Assembly: GCA_020636955.1 (NCBI GenBank)
Contig: JACJWY010000008.1
Coordinates: forward strand, 53,458 to 117,457
DNA: 64,000 nucleotides
DNA from: Thermoleophilales bacterium
GTDB lineage: Bacteria > Actinomycetota > Thermoleophilia > Solirubrobacterales > 70-9
Direction of reading: 5' to 3'
The translations under genes were made by a program, and so were the position numbers. Below, piece by piece: positions 18,375-26,256 of this stretch (position 1 is the stretch's first letter; each line of letters begins with the position of its first letter). The notes beneath the pieces were generated by a model. It did no database searches, was not told the origin of the DNA, and was given only the letters and a program-made list of their open reading frames with translations.

Positions 18375-20720
18375 ATGACCGGGTTCCAGGGCAAAGTCGC
18401 GACCGACGTCCGCGACTCCCAGCCTGACTGGACTCCCTTCCTGGCACCCAAGGCCAGGGAGGGAGCTCCCAACGTCCTGATGCTGGTCTGGGATGACCTC
18501 GGCTTCAGCACGATGGACATTTTCGGCGGACCGATCGAGACACCGAACATGCGCCGCATCGCGGAGATGGGCGTCAAGTACTCGAATTTCCACACCACGG
18601 CGCTCTGCTCGCCGACTCGCTCTTCGCTTCTGAACGGACGCAACGCGACCTCCAACGGAATGGCAACGATTGCCGAGTTTTCGTCCGGCTTTCCGGGCAT
18701 CTCGACCCGGATTCCGTTCGAGAACGGTTTCATCTCCGAGGTGCTCGCCGAGCAGGGCTACAACACATACTGCGTCGGCAAGTGGCATCTGACCCCGGGC
18801 GAGGAGGTCAACATGGCGGCCTACAAGGGGCGCTGGCCGCTCGGCCGCGGCTTCGAGCGCTTCTACGGATACCTCGGCGGCGAGTCGAACAGCTGGTATC
18901 CGGACCTGATCTACGACAACCACCCGATCGACGCCCCCGCTACGCCCGAGGAGGGCTATCACCTGAGCAAGGACCTTTCGGACAAGGCGATCGAGTTCAT
19001 CAGCGATGCCCATCAGGTCGACCCCGAAAAGCCCTTCTTCCTGTACCTGGCGCCACAGGCCGGTCACGCCCCGCATCAGGCGCCGAAGGAGTGGATAGAC
19101 AAGTACAAGGGACGCTTCGACGACGGCTACGAGGCGCTGCGGGAAGAGATCCTGAAGCGCCAGATCGAGATGGGCATCCTGCCCGAAGGAACCGAGCTCT
19201 CGCCGATCAATCCGCATGGCGAGCCCCAGCGGACCGGCCCGGACGGCCAGCCCTGGCCGCTGCTGGACACGGTCCGCCCCTGGGGCAGCCTCTCCGACGA
19301 CGAGAAGAAACTCTTCTCCCGGATGGCCGAGGTGTTTGCCGGATACATCGCCTATGCCGACCACGAGATGGGCCGGGTTCTCGACTACCTTGAAGAGTCG
19401 GGCCAGATGGACAACACCCTGATCGTCTCGGTCTCGGACAACGGTGCCAGCGGTGAGGGCGGGCCAAACGGCTCCTTCAACGAATGGCGGTTCTTCAACG
19501 GGGTACCGGACTCCACCGAGGAGACCCTGCCGCACATCGACGAACTGGGCGGTCCCGACTCCTACAACCACTACTGCACCGGCTGGGCCTGGGCCTTCGA
19601 CACACCTTTCCCCTACTGGAAGCGGTGGGCCGGATACGAGGGCGGAGTCGCCGACATGTGCCTGGTCGCCTGGCCGGCGAAAATCGAGCCCCAGGACAAG
19701 CCCCGCAGCCAGTACATACATGCGGTCGACGTGGTCCCGACGATCTACGAACTGGCCGGCATCGAACCGCCGGAGATGATCAACGGCTACCTGCAGAACC
19801 CGATCGAGGGCGAAAGCTTCGCCGCTTCCATCACTGACCCGGATGCACCGGGCAAGGAGACCCAGTTCTACGCGATGCTCGGCCAGCGCTCGATCTACCA
19901 CAGGGGCTGGCTGGCGGCGACGATCCATCCCCCGCTCAGTGGCTGGGGCAAGTTCGAGCACGACGAGTGGGAGCTCTACGACCTCGAGAACGACCGCTCG
20001 CAGATGAACAACGTGGCAACCGAGCAGCCGGAGAAGCTGGAAGAGCTGAAAGCGCTCTGGTACTACAACGCGGGTATCTACAACGGTTTGCCACTGGATG
20101 ACCGCACCGCGCTCGAGCAGACCCTGGCCGACCGGCCGAGCGGCACGCCCGACCTGGCCCGGTACACCTACTACCCGCATACGGCCGACGTTCCGGAACA
20201 GGCAGCCGTCCGCATTTCGGGACGGTCGTACAGCATCTCCGCCGCGATCGAAGTACAAGCCGGAACCGAGGGTGTGATCTTCGCCCACGGAGGAGTGTCC
20301 GGTGGACACAGCCTCTTCGTCAAGGACAGGACGCTCCGTTACGCGTTCAACTGGGTCGGCACCTACATGCAGAATGTGGTTGCCGAGGACGAACTGAAAC
20401 CTGGCAAGCACCTGGTGGTTGCCGAGTTCACGGCGACCGGAAAGAACGACGACCCGAAGATGCCCGGGGCAAAGGGAACCCTGGACCTTTACGTCGACGA
20501 GAAGAAGGTGGCGTCCGGCGAAATCGTCACCCAGCCGGGCTACTTCTGCGTGGTCGGCGACGGGCTCTGCGTGGGCCGGGACAGCGCTTCGCCGGTCACT
20601 CCGGAATACAAGTCCCCGTTCGAGTTCACGGGAGAGATCGAGAAGGTAGTGATCGATGTCTCCGGCGAGCCGTATTCGAACCACGAGGGCGATGTCCGGG
20701 CCTGGTTCTCGATCGACTAG
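18375..20720 (+). CDS. Type I sulfatase (arylsulfatase family)
   Basis: This 781-residue enzyme hydrolyses sulfate esters. The metal-binding start VWDDLG (Asp40-Asp41) is followed by Cys78 in CSPTRSS, the CxPxR motif whose Cys is oxidised to formylglycine in active enzymes. Further family blocks are GKWHL and SDNGASGEGG. About 190 extra C-terminal residues (from about 590) look like a beta-sandwich with lectin-like character (ISAAIEVQAGTEGVIFAHGG). No signal peptide is visible, so it is probably cytoplasmic. The formylglycine-generating enzyme is not in this window. Confidence 0.94.
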   Translation: MTGFQGKVATDVRDSQPDWTPFLAPKAREGAPNVLMLVWDDLGFSTMDIFGGPIETPNMRRIAEMGVKYSNFHTTALCSPTRSSLLNGRNATSNGMATIAEFSSGFPGISTRIPFENGFISEVLAEQGYNTYCVGKWHLTPGEEVNMAAYKGRWPLGRGFERFYGYLGGESNSWYPDLIYDNHPIDAPATPEEGYHLSKDLSDKAIEFISDAHQVDPEKPFFLYLAPQAGHAPHQAPKEWIDKYKGRFDDGYEALREEILKRQIEMGILPEGTELSPINPHGEPQRTGPDGQPWPLLDTVRPWGSLSDDEKKLFSRMAEVFAGYIAYADHEMGRVLDYLEESGQMDNTLIVSVSDNGASGEGGPNGSFNEWRFFNGVPDSTEETLPHIDELGGPDSYNHYCTGWAWAFDTPFPYWKRWAGYEGGVADMCLVAWPAKIEPQDKPRSQYIHAVDVVPTIYELAGIEPPEMINGYLQNPIEGESFAASITDPDAPGKETQFYAMLGQRSIYHRGWLAATIHPPLSGWGKFEHDEWELYDLENDRSQMNNVATEQPEKLEELKALWYYNAGIYNGLPLDDRTALEQTLADRPSGTPDLARYTYYPHTADVPEQAAVRISGRSYSISAAIEVQAGTEGVIFAHGGVSGGHSLFVKDRTLRYAFNWVGTYMQNVVAEDELKPGKHLVVAEFTATGKNDDPKMPGAKGTLDLYVDEKKVASGEIVTQPGYFCVVGDGLCVGRDSASPVTPEYKSPFEFTGEIEKVVIDVSGEPYSNHEGDVRAWFSID

Positions 20721-20751
20721 TCCAAACCGGGACTGAAATACACGCTTCATC

Positions 20752-20786
20752 AATGCCTCCGTCCGCTCCCCGGGCGGAGGCATTTT
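20752..20786 (+). terminator. Rho-independent terminator of the sulfatase operon
   Basis: A perfect 10-bp stem, AATGCCTCCG (20752-20761) with CGGAGGCATT (20775-20784), and a 13-base loop, followed by TT and a C-interrupted T stretch. It begins 31 bases after the sulfatase stop codon and separates that operon from the glycoside hydrolase gene. Confidence 0.88.
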
Positions 20787-20801
20787 CTATGGTGAAAAAG
20801 C

Positions 20802-20828
20802 GCAACCGAGGGGGTCCTCCCCGGTTGC
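20802..20828 (+). promoter_or_regulatory. Hairpin just upstream of the hydrolase start
   Basis: GCAACCG (20802-20808) pairs with CGGTTGC (20822-20828), extended by G/C pairs across one bulged A. The hairpin ends six bases before ATG 20835, and no Shine-Dalgarno is present. It could limit ribosome access or stabilise the transcript 5' end. No T-tract follows, so it is not an obvious second terminator. Confidence 0.5.
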
Positions 20829-20834
20829 CTGACT

Positions 20835-21908
20835 ATGGTCAAAGCCCTCCAGACCAAATATTCGCTGATCTTCACGGCGCTCCTCGGGGCGCTTCTTTTC
20901 GCTCTGTGCCTGGTTCCGAGAGCAGATGCCGAGTTGCTGAAACCGCCGCCGGGGAAGGTCTTTTTCGGGGTCACCGACACCGGTGATGCCAGCGACTTCC
21001 GGGGCTTCGCCCGGGCCGTCGGCAAGCACCCGGCGGTGATCCAGACCTTCCACGCCTGGGGCAACAGCTGGGACAAGGCCCTGCCGCGCTGGCGTTCGGT
21101 GAATGCCCGGCCGATGCTCCACATCACGACCCGGGCCGACAGCGGCGAAGAGGTGATCACCCCCAAGCAGATCGCCCGCGGCCGCGGAGATGACTACCTG
21201 ATCAGGATCAACACGCAGGCGGCGCGCCGGAACCTTCGGCTCTACCTGCGTCCGCTGGGCGAGCCGAACCGCTGCAAGAATTACTACGCGGGCGTTGACT
21301 GCTCCGGCAACGTGCGTGGCGGTGACTACTCGTACGGCTGGTACAAGCAGGCCTTCCGCCGAATCGCGATCATCACCCGCGGTGGCGCCAAGCGCGGCTT
21401 CATCAACGCCAGGCTGAGGCGGCTCCACCTGCCCAAGGTCCAGAACACCGGCGAAGCGAAGCTGCTGCCGAGAAGATTGCCCAAGGCTCCGGTCTCGCTG
21501 GTCTGGAGTCCGCTGCCGGCCGGTTCACCGACCGTGCGGGCGAACCTTCCCTTCAACTACTGGCCGGGCAGCAAGTGGGTCGACTGGGTCGGCACCGACT
21601 TCTACAACCGCTACAACGACTGGAAGCAGCTCTCGAACTTCTACAAGCGGTGGTCATACAGCAAGAACAAGCCGATGGCCTTGACCGAGTTCGGCCTCTG
21701 GGGCAACGACGGTCCCGGTTTCATCAAGCGCATTTTCGGCTTTTCCCGCAAGCGGAAGAAGATCCGGATGATGGTCTACTACCAGGATTTCGGCAGTTCG
21801 AATTCCTTCAGGATCCAGAATTTCCCCAAGGGGCGCAAGGTCCTTTCCCAGTTCCTGAAGAAGCGCACCTACCCGAAGTACGCCCCGGCCTTCCCGCGGT
21901 TTCGCTAG
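20835..21908 (+). CDS. Secreted glycoside-hydrolase-like protein (GH26-like)
   Basis: A 357-residue protein with a signal peptide (residues 1-32, ending PRADA). A TIM-barrel-like body has two well-placed acidic residues: Glu143 in LRPLGEPN (acid/base candidate) and Glu285 in MALTEFGLWG (nucleophile candidate). WVGTDFYN near residue 253 also fits beta-mannanase-like GH26 enzymes. The C-terminus is very basic, perhaps binding acidic wall polymer. It follows a terminator and a hairpin, so it has its own control. Substrate not predictable. Confidence 0.75.
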   Translation: MVKALQTKYSLIFTALLGALLFALCLVPRADAELLKPPPGKVFFGVTDTGDASDFRGFARAVGKHPAVIQTFHAWGNSWDKALPRWRSVNARPMLHITTRADSGEEVITPKQIARGRGDDYLIRINTQAARRNLRLYLRPLGEPNRCKNYYAGVDCSGNVRGGDYSYGWYKQAFRRIAIITRGGAKRGFINARLRRLHLPKVQNTGEAKLLPRRLPKAPVSLVWSPLPAGSPTVRANLPFNYWPGSKWVDWVGTDFYNRYNDWKQLSNFYKRWSYSKNKPMALTEFGLWGNDGPGFIKRIFGFSRKRKKIRMMVYYQDFGSSNSFRIQNFPKGRKVLSQFLKKRTYPKYAPAFPRFR

Positions 21909-21930
21909 CCCCGGACCGGGACTTGAAACC

Positions 21931-21956
21931 GGCTATACGGGGCGGCTATCCGGGGC
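21931..21956 (+). repeat. Tandem 13-bp direct repeat between convergent genes
   Basis: GGCTATACGGGGC (21931-21943) is followed directly by GGCTATCCGGGGC (21944-21956), differing at one base. It lies in the 58-base gap between the hydrolase stop and the acyl-CoA dehydrogenase stop. GC-rich hairpins can form here, but there is no T-tract. Confidence 0.6.
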
Positions 21957-21966
21957 CGGGAGGCCT

Positions 21967-23124
21967 TCAGCGGAAAGCCGGAATTCCGGTCAGGGCCATG
22001 CCGATCGAGAGAGTGTGGATCTCGTCGGTTCCCTCGTAAGTGAAGACCGACTCGAGGTTGTTGGCGTGGCGCAGCACCGGGTACTCGAGGGTGATGCCGT
22101 TGGCGCCGAGGATTCCCCGGGCTGTCCGGGCGACCTCCAGCGCCATGCGGACGTTGGCCCGCTTGCCCATTGAGATGTGTTCGGGCTCGATCCGCCCTTC
22201 GTCCTTGAGTTGACCGAGTCTGAGCGCCAGCAGGTAACCCTGCTGGATCCTGGTCGCCATGTCGGCCAGTTTCGCCTGGGTTAGCTGGAAGGAAGCGATC
22301 GGCTGGTCGAACTGCTTGCGGGTCATCGAATACTCCAGCGCCGCTTCGAAACAGGAACGGGCTGCTCCGACCACGCCCCAGACGATCCCGTAACGCGCTT
22401 CGTTCAAGCAACTCAGCGGACCCTTCAGTGACTGGACCTCGGGCAACCGGTTTGAATCGGGAACCCGCACGTCATCGAAGGCCAGTTCGGAGGTGACCGA
22501 GGCCCGTAGCGAAAGCTTGTGGTGCATCTCGGGAGCGGTGAAACCTTCCATCCCCGGTTCGACCAGGAAGCCCTGGACTCCCTCGTCTGTCTTCGCCCAG
22601 ACCACGGCAACATCGGCGATCGATCCGGAGGTGATCCACATCTTCGATCCGTTCAGGACCCATTCCTCGCCGTCCCGCTTCGCGGTCGTCCGCATCGAAC
22701 CGGGATCGGACCCGGAATCCGGCTCGGTCAGCCCGAAGCAGCCGATCAGCTCACCCGCGGCCATACCTGGCAGCCAGCGCTGCTTCTGCTCGTCGCTGCC
22801 CCATTTCCAGATTGCGAACATCGCCAGGGAACCCTGAACCGAGCAGAAGGAGCGCAGGGCGCTGTCACCGGCTTCGAGTTCCATGCATGCAACCCCGTAG
22901 GCGACCGCGCTGGTTCCGGCGCAGCCGTAACCCTCCAGGTGCATGCCGAGCACGTTGAGATCTCCCAGGGCCTTCGGCACCGAGCGATCAAAGGTTCCGT
23001 TCTCGAAATGCTCCGCCACCCCGGGCAGGTATTTCTCTTTCACGTAACGGGAAACGGTTTCCTTGATCAGGCGTTCCTCGTCGGTGAGCAGCCGGTCGAT
23101 CTCCAGGTAGTCGTGCGGGTTCAT
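21967..23124 (-). CDS. Acyl-CoA dehydrogenase, glutaryl-CoA dehydrogenase-like
   Basis: A 385-residue flavoprotein with the full acyl-CoA dehydrogenase fold: FGLTEPDSGSDPGSMRTTA, KMWITSG, and catalytic Glu in YEGTDEIHTLSIG near residue 370. The run YGCAGTSAVAYGVACMELE and the RSFCSVQGSLAM block resemble glutaryl-CoA dehydrogenase, which decarboxylates glutaryl-CoA to crotonyl-CoA in lysine and tryptophan breakdown. TACCCT lies seven bases before ATG 23124, so the mRNA may be leaderless. It is divergent from the small membrane-protein gene. Substrate assignment rests on motif resemblance only. Confidence 0.9.
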   Translation of the reverse strand: MNPHDYLEIDRLLTDEERLIKETVSRYVKEKYLPGVAEHFENGTFDRSVPKALGDLNVLGMHLEGYGCAGTSAVAYGVACMELEAGDSALRSFCSVQGSLAMFAIWKWGSDEQKQRWLPGMAAGELIGCFGLTEPDSGSDPGSMRTTAKRDGEEWVLNGSKMWITSGSIADVAVVWAKTDEGVQGFLVEPGMEGFTAPEMHHKLSLRASVTSELAFDDVRVPDSNRLPEVQSLKGPLSCLNEARYGIVWGVVGAARSCFEAALEYSMTRKQFDQPIASFQLTQAKLADMATRIQQGYLLALRLGQLKDEGRIEPEHISMGKRANVRMALEVARTARGILGANGITLEYPVLRHANNLESVFTYEGTDEIHTLSIGMALTGIPAFR

Positions 23125-23131
23125 CTCATTG

Positions 23132-23173
23132 AGGGTATCCGCCTTGGATTCCGGCGGCCGGCTGGACTAGAGT
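23132..23173. promoter_or_regulatory. Divergent leaderless promoters
   Basis: Minus strand: TACCCT at 23132-23137, seven bases before ATG 23124. Plus strand: TAGAGT at 23168-23173, seven bases before ATG 23181. Both genes lack a Shine-Dalgarno. The whole control region for the two genes fits in 56 bases. Confidence 0.6.
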
Positions 23174-23180
23174 TGCGTTG

Positions 23181-23510
23181 ATGCAGATCGGGGGAACCCT
23201 GATAACGGCACTGGTCCGGGTGCTGGTTGTGGTTGGCACTCTTGCCGCGGTCTCCTATTTCGTGATTCGCCCGGTGCTGGACACGACCGAGAAGGTCTCC
23301 AGCGGGATCAACAGCAGCATCCAGCAGAGCATCGATGAAGCCAACGACGCCTTCGACCAGACCAACGTGTCGCCGCAGACCCAGAGGGTGATGACCAGAA
23401 AGATCAGGAACGTTCCGAATTCCAGGATCCCGAAGCTGGAGAACTGCATCACCCGAGCCGGCACCAACATCAGCCGGATCAACCACTGCATCGACCGATA
23501 CGCGGGCTGA
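23181..23510 (+). CDS. Small membrane-anchored protein of unknown function
   Basis: A 109-residue protein with one N-terminal hydrophobic helix (about residues 7-27) and a polar helical remainder. Its last third has two Cys (about 87 and 101) that could form a disulfide if exported. I recognise no domain. ATG 23181 is preferred to TTG 23178 because the TAGAGT box sits exactly seven bases upstream. Its stop lies about 30 bases before the riboswitch that leads the 44-residue gene. Confidence 0.7.
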   Translation: MQIGGTLITALVRVLVVVGTLAAVSYFVIRPVLDTTEKVSSGINSSIQQSIDEANDAFDQTNVSPQTQRVMTRKIRNVPNSRIPKLENCITRAGTNISRINHCIDRYAG

Positions 23511-23540
23511 AGCAACTAAGATGCGCCCCGTTCAGAACAT

Positions 23541-23677
23541 GTACGCCGAATCCGTCGCTTCTGCGGCGGAGCGGGGGAACCATTGGTCACCGGGCAACCG
23601 GCGGCCGGGGGCGAATCGGACCGGCTGGTCCGTAGCGCGACTTCTTCAGCGCGAGCCCGTCAGCTAACCCCGCAGGC
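23541..23677 (+). promoter_or_regulatory. ydaO/yuaA-type cyclic-di-AMP riboswitch
   Basis: The conserved blocks of the ydaO aptamer occur in order: GCCGAATCC (23545-23553), GCGGGGGAACC (about 23571-23581), GGGGCGAATC (about 23608-23617), then CCCGTCAGCTAACCCCG (about 23656-23672) and closing GGC (23675-23677), which pairs with the first GCC. This class senses cyclic-di-AMP and usually turns off cell-wall or osmotic genes when bound. A strong GAAGGAGG lies just after the aptamer, so control may act on ribosome access. I recognise it from remembered consensus; a covariance-model scan would settle it. Confidence 0.88.
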
Positions 23678-23699
23678 TTCACCGAAGAAGGAGGTACCG

Positions 23700-23834
23700 A
23701 TGGATCTGGACAGACATCTGGTCCGACCGATTACCGAGGAAACCGGCACCCGTGCCGCTTTCGGCATGGTGGTCGGGACCCTGGCCGGTGCGGCGATTGC
23801 GCTGCCCCTGCTGGTCGGAGTCTTCGGACTCTGA
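23700..23834 (+). CDS. 44-residue membrane microprotein under riboswitch control
   Basis: The protein has 44 residues: a charged N-terminus (MDLDRHLVRPITEETGTR) and a single transmembrane helix (about residues 19-43, glycine- and alanine-rich). GAAGGAGG precedes the ATG at ideal distance, one of the strongest ribosome sites in the window. It is the only gene between the cyclic-di-AMP riboswitch and a strong hairpin before the next, convergent gene. The in-frame extension from 23583 would read through the aptamer and is rejected. Function unknown; an envelope or osmotic-stress role is inference from the riboswitch class. Confidence 0.78.
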   Translation: MDLDRHLVRPITEETGTRAAFGMVVGTLAGAAIALPLLVGVFGL

Positions 23835-23841
23835 GACCGGC

Positions 23842-23887
23842 GAACCCGTGGCGGCCGCCGCGCCCGGGCGCGGCGGCCGCAGGGTTC
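23842..23887. terminator. Long GC-rich hairpin between convergent genes
   Basis: GAACCC and GGGTTC flank a perfect 12-bp stem (GCGGCCGCCGCG with its complement) and a CCCGGG loop, in total 46 bases. It starts eight bases after the microprotein stop. There is no T-tract on either strand, so it may act as a bidirectional transcript-end barrier rather than a standard terminator. Confidence 0.6.
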
Positions 23888-23944
23888 AGACCGGCAGGGT
23901 TTCCAGGGGAAACCCGACCCGGTCACCCGGGGGAACGGAACCAG

Positions 23945-26155
23945 CTACCGTCCCCGCACCCGGATCGTCACGGGTTTCGAGGCCGACCCGCTGTACGGGA
24001 AACGGGACGAGGGAACGAGAAGCGCCCTGAGACGGATCCGGGCGACACCCGTGATGTACCGGAACCGGTAGCCGGTCCGGAAGCGGCCGTGCCGGTCGGT
24101 GCGGGTCAGGGTTACCGGCCGCCAGCGCCGCGCTGACTCCTCGAAATACTGGATCTGGACCAGGTTGCCCCGGGTTGGTTGCCAGGCGCCCTGACCCAGG
24201 ACCCGGCCCGAGAAACGGACCCGCTGCCCGGTCCTCAGGCTCCTCGGGGTCACCCGGAAGCCGAGCCGACCCCGCACCCTCAGCTCCAGCGTTCCGGAAT
24301 TCGAATCGCCCAGAGACCTGCTGCCGGCGAAGGTGATGCTGATCCGGCGAGCCGGGCCGCGAGAAAGCCAGAGATCGAAGTATCCCCGGCGGTCGGTCAC
24401 GATTTGTTGCCTTCTGGCTTTCCGGCGTGCACCGGGAAGATAGGACTCGACAACGGTCAGCTTCGCGCCCGCGATGCCACCTCTCCGGACGCCGGCCAAC
24501 CGACCCGTGACGCGGGCCTTCCTGCCGTATCCCACTTCGATCCGGTTCCGGGATTGACGGCTTCCCCTAGCGCGAAGCGAAGCCGTCAGGCGGGTCGTTT
24601 CAGTGAGCGGGGTCCGAACCGACATCCGGGAGCCGTTGGCCAGGCGGTCAGTGACGGTCATGTTGCCGGCTGCGTCAACGACTATCGCCCTGAGCTGCCA
24701 TTTCCCCCGGGGAAGAGACTTGGGGAACCTCGCGGTAAGAGCTTGCTCGCCGACCGAGTGAAAGCGGGTCGGAATCGCATGCCACTCGCCTCCGGAGGAT
24801 GGCCGCCAGGCGATGTTTCCGCCCCGCACACCGGAGAACCGGTCGGCGACCGAAACCCGGATCAGGGCGGGATCGCGGCCATTCGGTTCGGCGAAATACC
24901 CGGTGGGCGGCACATTGTCTAGCTTCAGCGTGGCTTCCGCCGCCTGCGCCTGGTTCGAGTTGCCGGCCTGATCGGCCAGCCAGACGCGGACCCGGTATTC
25001 ACCCGGCCCCGGCAGCGAGATTCCCGAGATCCTTCCCCTTCCGCCTCGGTACCAGGGTCCACCCGAATAGCCGTCGGGGCCGGTCACCCTGAACCAGTTG
25101 AGCGCGATCGGCGAGGCGACACCCTGATCGGGATCAGTCCAGACAAGATTGAAACCGTTGTTCCGGTGCCAACCGTCGCCACCTTCCACCTTCATTCCTT
25201 TCGGTGCCGAAGGCGGGTTGTTGTCCACCCGGATGCTGCGGTCGGCGGAGCATCCCGAACTTCCAGCGAAATCAATGGCGCAGTGGCGCAGGATGTGCGG
25301 GCCATCGGAAAGAACCCTGGTGTCCACCGACTGGCTGCCGGTCGCGGTGACGGGACAGGGCTGCATCTTCGTCCCCCGCCACTGCCCCGAGATCATCCGC
25401 TTGGCGCAGTTCATCTCGCTGCTCGCTTTCAGAGCGCCGTCGATCAGGGTCTGGGCGAACCGGAGCCCGGAGCCCGTGTCCCGGTCATTGAAAGCGAGCG
25501 ACTGGGCTCCGCGAAGCCAGCCGGCTCCGGTCAGCGAACCACCGGCTCCGGCAACCGGCCTGACCGAGTCGTCGATCGAGATGGTCAGGGACCGCACACC
25601 GGCCAGCACCGTGCCATCGGCCTCGCAGTTCTTGTCGGAGGACCGGTAGCAGACGAGCCTCGATTCGAATGCCTGCGCGTAGGGCGAGAATCCCCGCCAG
25701 AAATCCCTCTTGGTGCCGTCGCTGGCATCCAGCTCCAGGAACGGATTGAAAGCCCCGCCGGGCGCCACCCCGCCAAGCCGATGCTGGAAGCCGTTGCGGA
25801 GATATTGCCAGCGCTGGCCGTGAATGTTGACGATGCCGGTTCCGGCCGGGGCCTGCCAGCGCCATGAGGCGAACTTCGTCCCCCCGACCGCCTTCGATGA
25901 ACTCTTCACCTGGCTGATCAGGTGCACTCCATCGAACGGATCGACCGATTCGGGGGTCTGGCAATACGAACTCTTGCCGAATCTGTCGGAACTGGAGTCA
26001 AACCATTTTGCGTCCTGGCCAACATGCCAGCCGCATTGGGCGACCACATATCGGGCAGCGGCGGCACCTTCGGTGGCTACCACCGCAGAGATCGCCAGGA
26101 AGGAAAGGGACAGCAAAATCACCGCGAGAGCGGTGAAACGATTCCGGAATGCCAT
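23945..26155 (-). CDS. Large secreted protein with Ig-like repeats
   Basis: A 736-residue protein with a signal peptide (about 1-30), then a 180-residue N-terminal domain containing several Cys. Two Big/Ig-like modules follow (VDNNPPSAPKGMKV, LKDNVPPTGYF-type joints), and C-terminal beta-sandwich repeats of the VTGRLAGVRRGGIAGAKLTV kind. Such proteins are common in this lineage as surface or secreted factors. ATG 26155 is chosen because AGGAG lies seven bases upstream; the ATG at 26179 lacks this. No enzyme motif recognised. Confidence 0.85.
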   Translation of the reverse strand: MAFRNRFTALAVILLSLSFLAISAVVATEGAAAARYVVAQCGWHVGQDAKWFDSSSDRFGKSSYCQTPESVDPFDGVHLISQVKSSSKAVGGTKFASWRWQAPAGTGIVNIHGQRWQYLRNGFQHRLGGVAPGGAFNPFLELDASDGTKRDFWRGFSPYAQAFESRLVCYRSSDKNCEADGTVLAGVRSLTISIDDSVRPVAGAGGSLTGAGWLRGAQSLAFNDRDTGSGLRFAQTLIDGALKASSEMNCAKRMISGQWRGTKMQPCPVTATGSQSVDTRVLSDGPHILRHCAIDFAGSSGCSADRSIRVDNNPPSAPKGMKVEGGDGWHRNNGFNLVWTDPDQGVASPIALNWFRVTGPDGYSGGPWYRGGRGRISGISLPGPGEYRVRVWLADQAGNSNQAQAAEATLKLDNVPPTGYFAEPNGRDPALIRVSVADRFSGVRGGNIAWRPSSGGEWHAIPTRFHSVGEQALTARFPKSLPRGKWQLRAIVVDAAGNMTVTDRLANGSRMSVRTPLTETTRLTASLRARGSRQSRNRIEVGYGRKARVTGRLAGVRRGGIAGAKLTVVESYLPGARRKARRQQIVTDRRGYFDLWLSRGPARRISITFAGSRSLGDSNSGTLELRVRGRLGFRVTPRSLRTGQRVRFSGRVLGQGAWQPTRGNLVQIQYFEESARRWRPVTLTRTDRHGRFRTGYRFRYITGVARIRLRALLVPSSRFPYSGSASKPVTIRVRGR

Positions 26156-26256
26156 TGTGGGCTCCTCGGTCGGGGTCATCTGACCGACTAAGGCCCGGGC
26201 GGCAGGAACTCTCCCCCCCTGCGCGGCCGATTCTCTGGCTCTGCGAGAATCCGGGT

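Noticed and set aside
18267..20783. 838-codon minus-strand frame opposite the sulfatase
   Set aside because: Shadow of the sulfatase, whose motifs and upstream coupling are clear. Composition is rich in Arg, Val and Gly without a domain pattern.
23583..23699. Longer 83-residue version of the microprotein
   Set aside because: The extra codons lie inside the riboswitch aptamer, while the ATG at 23700 has a near-perfect ribosome-binding site.
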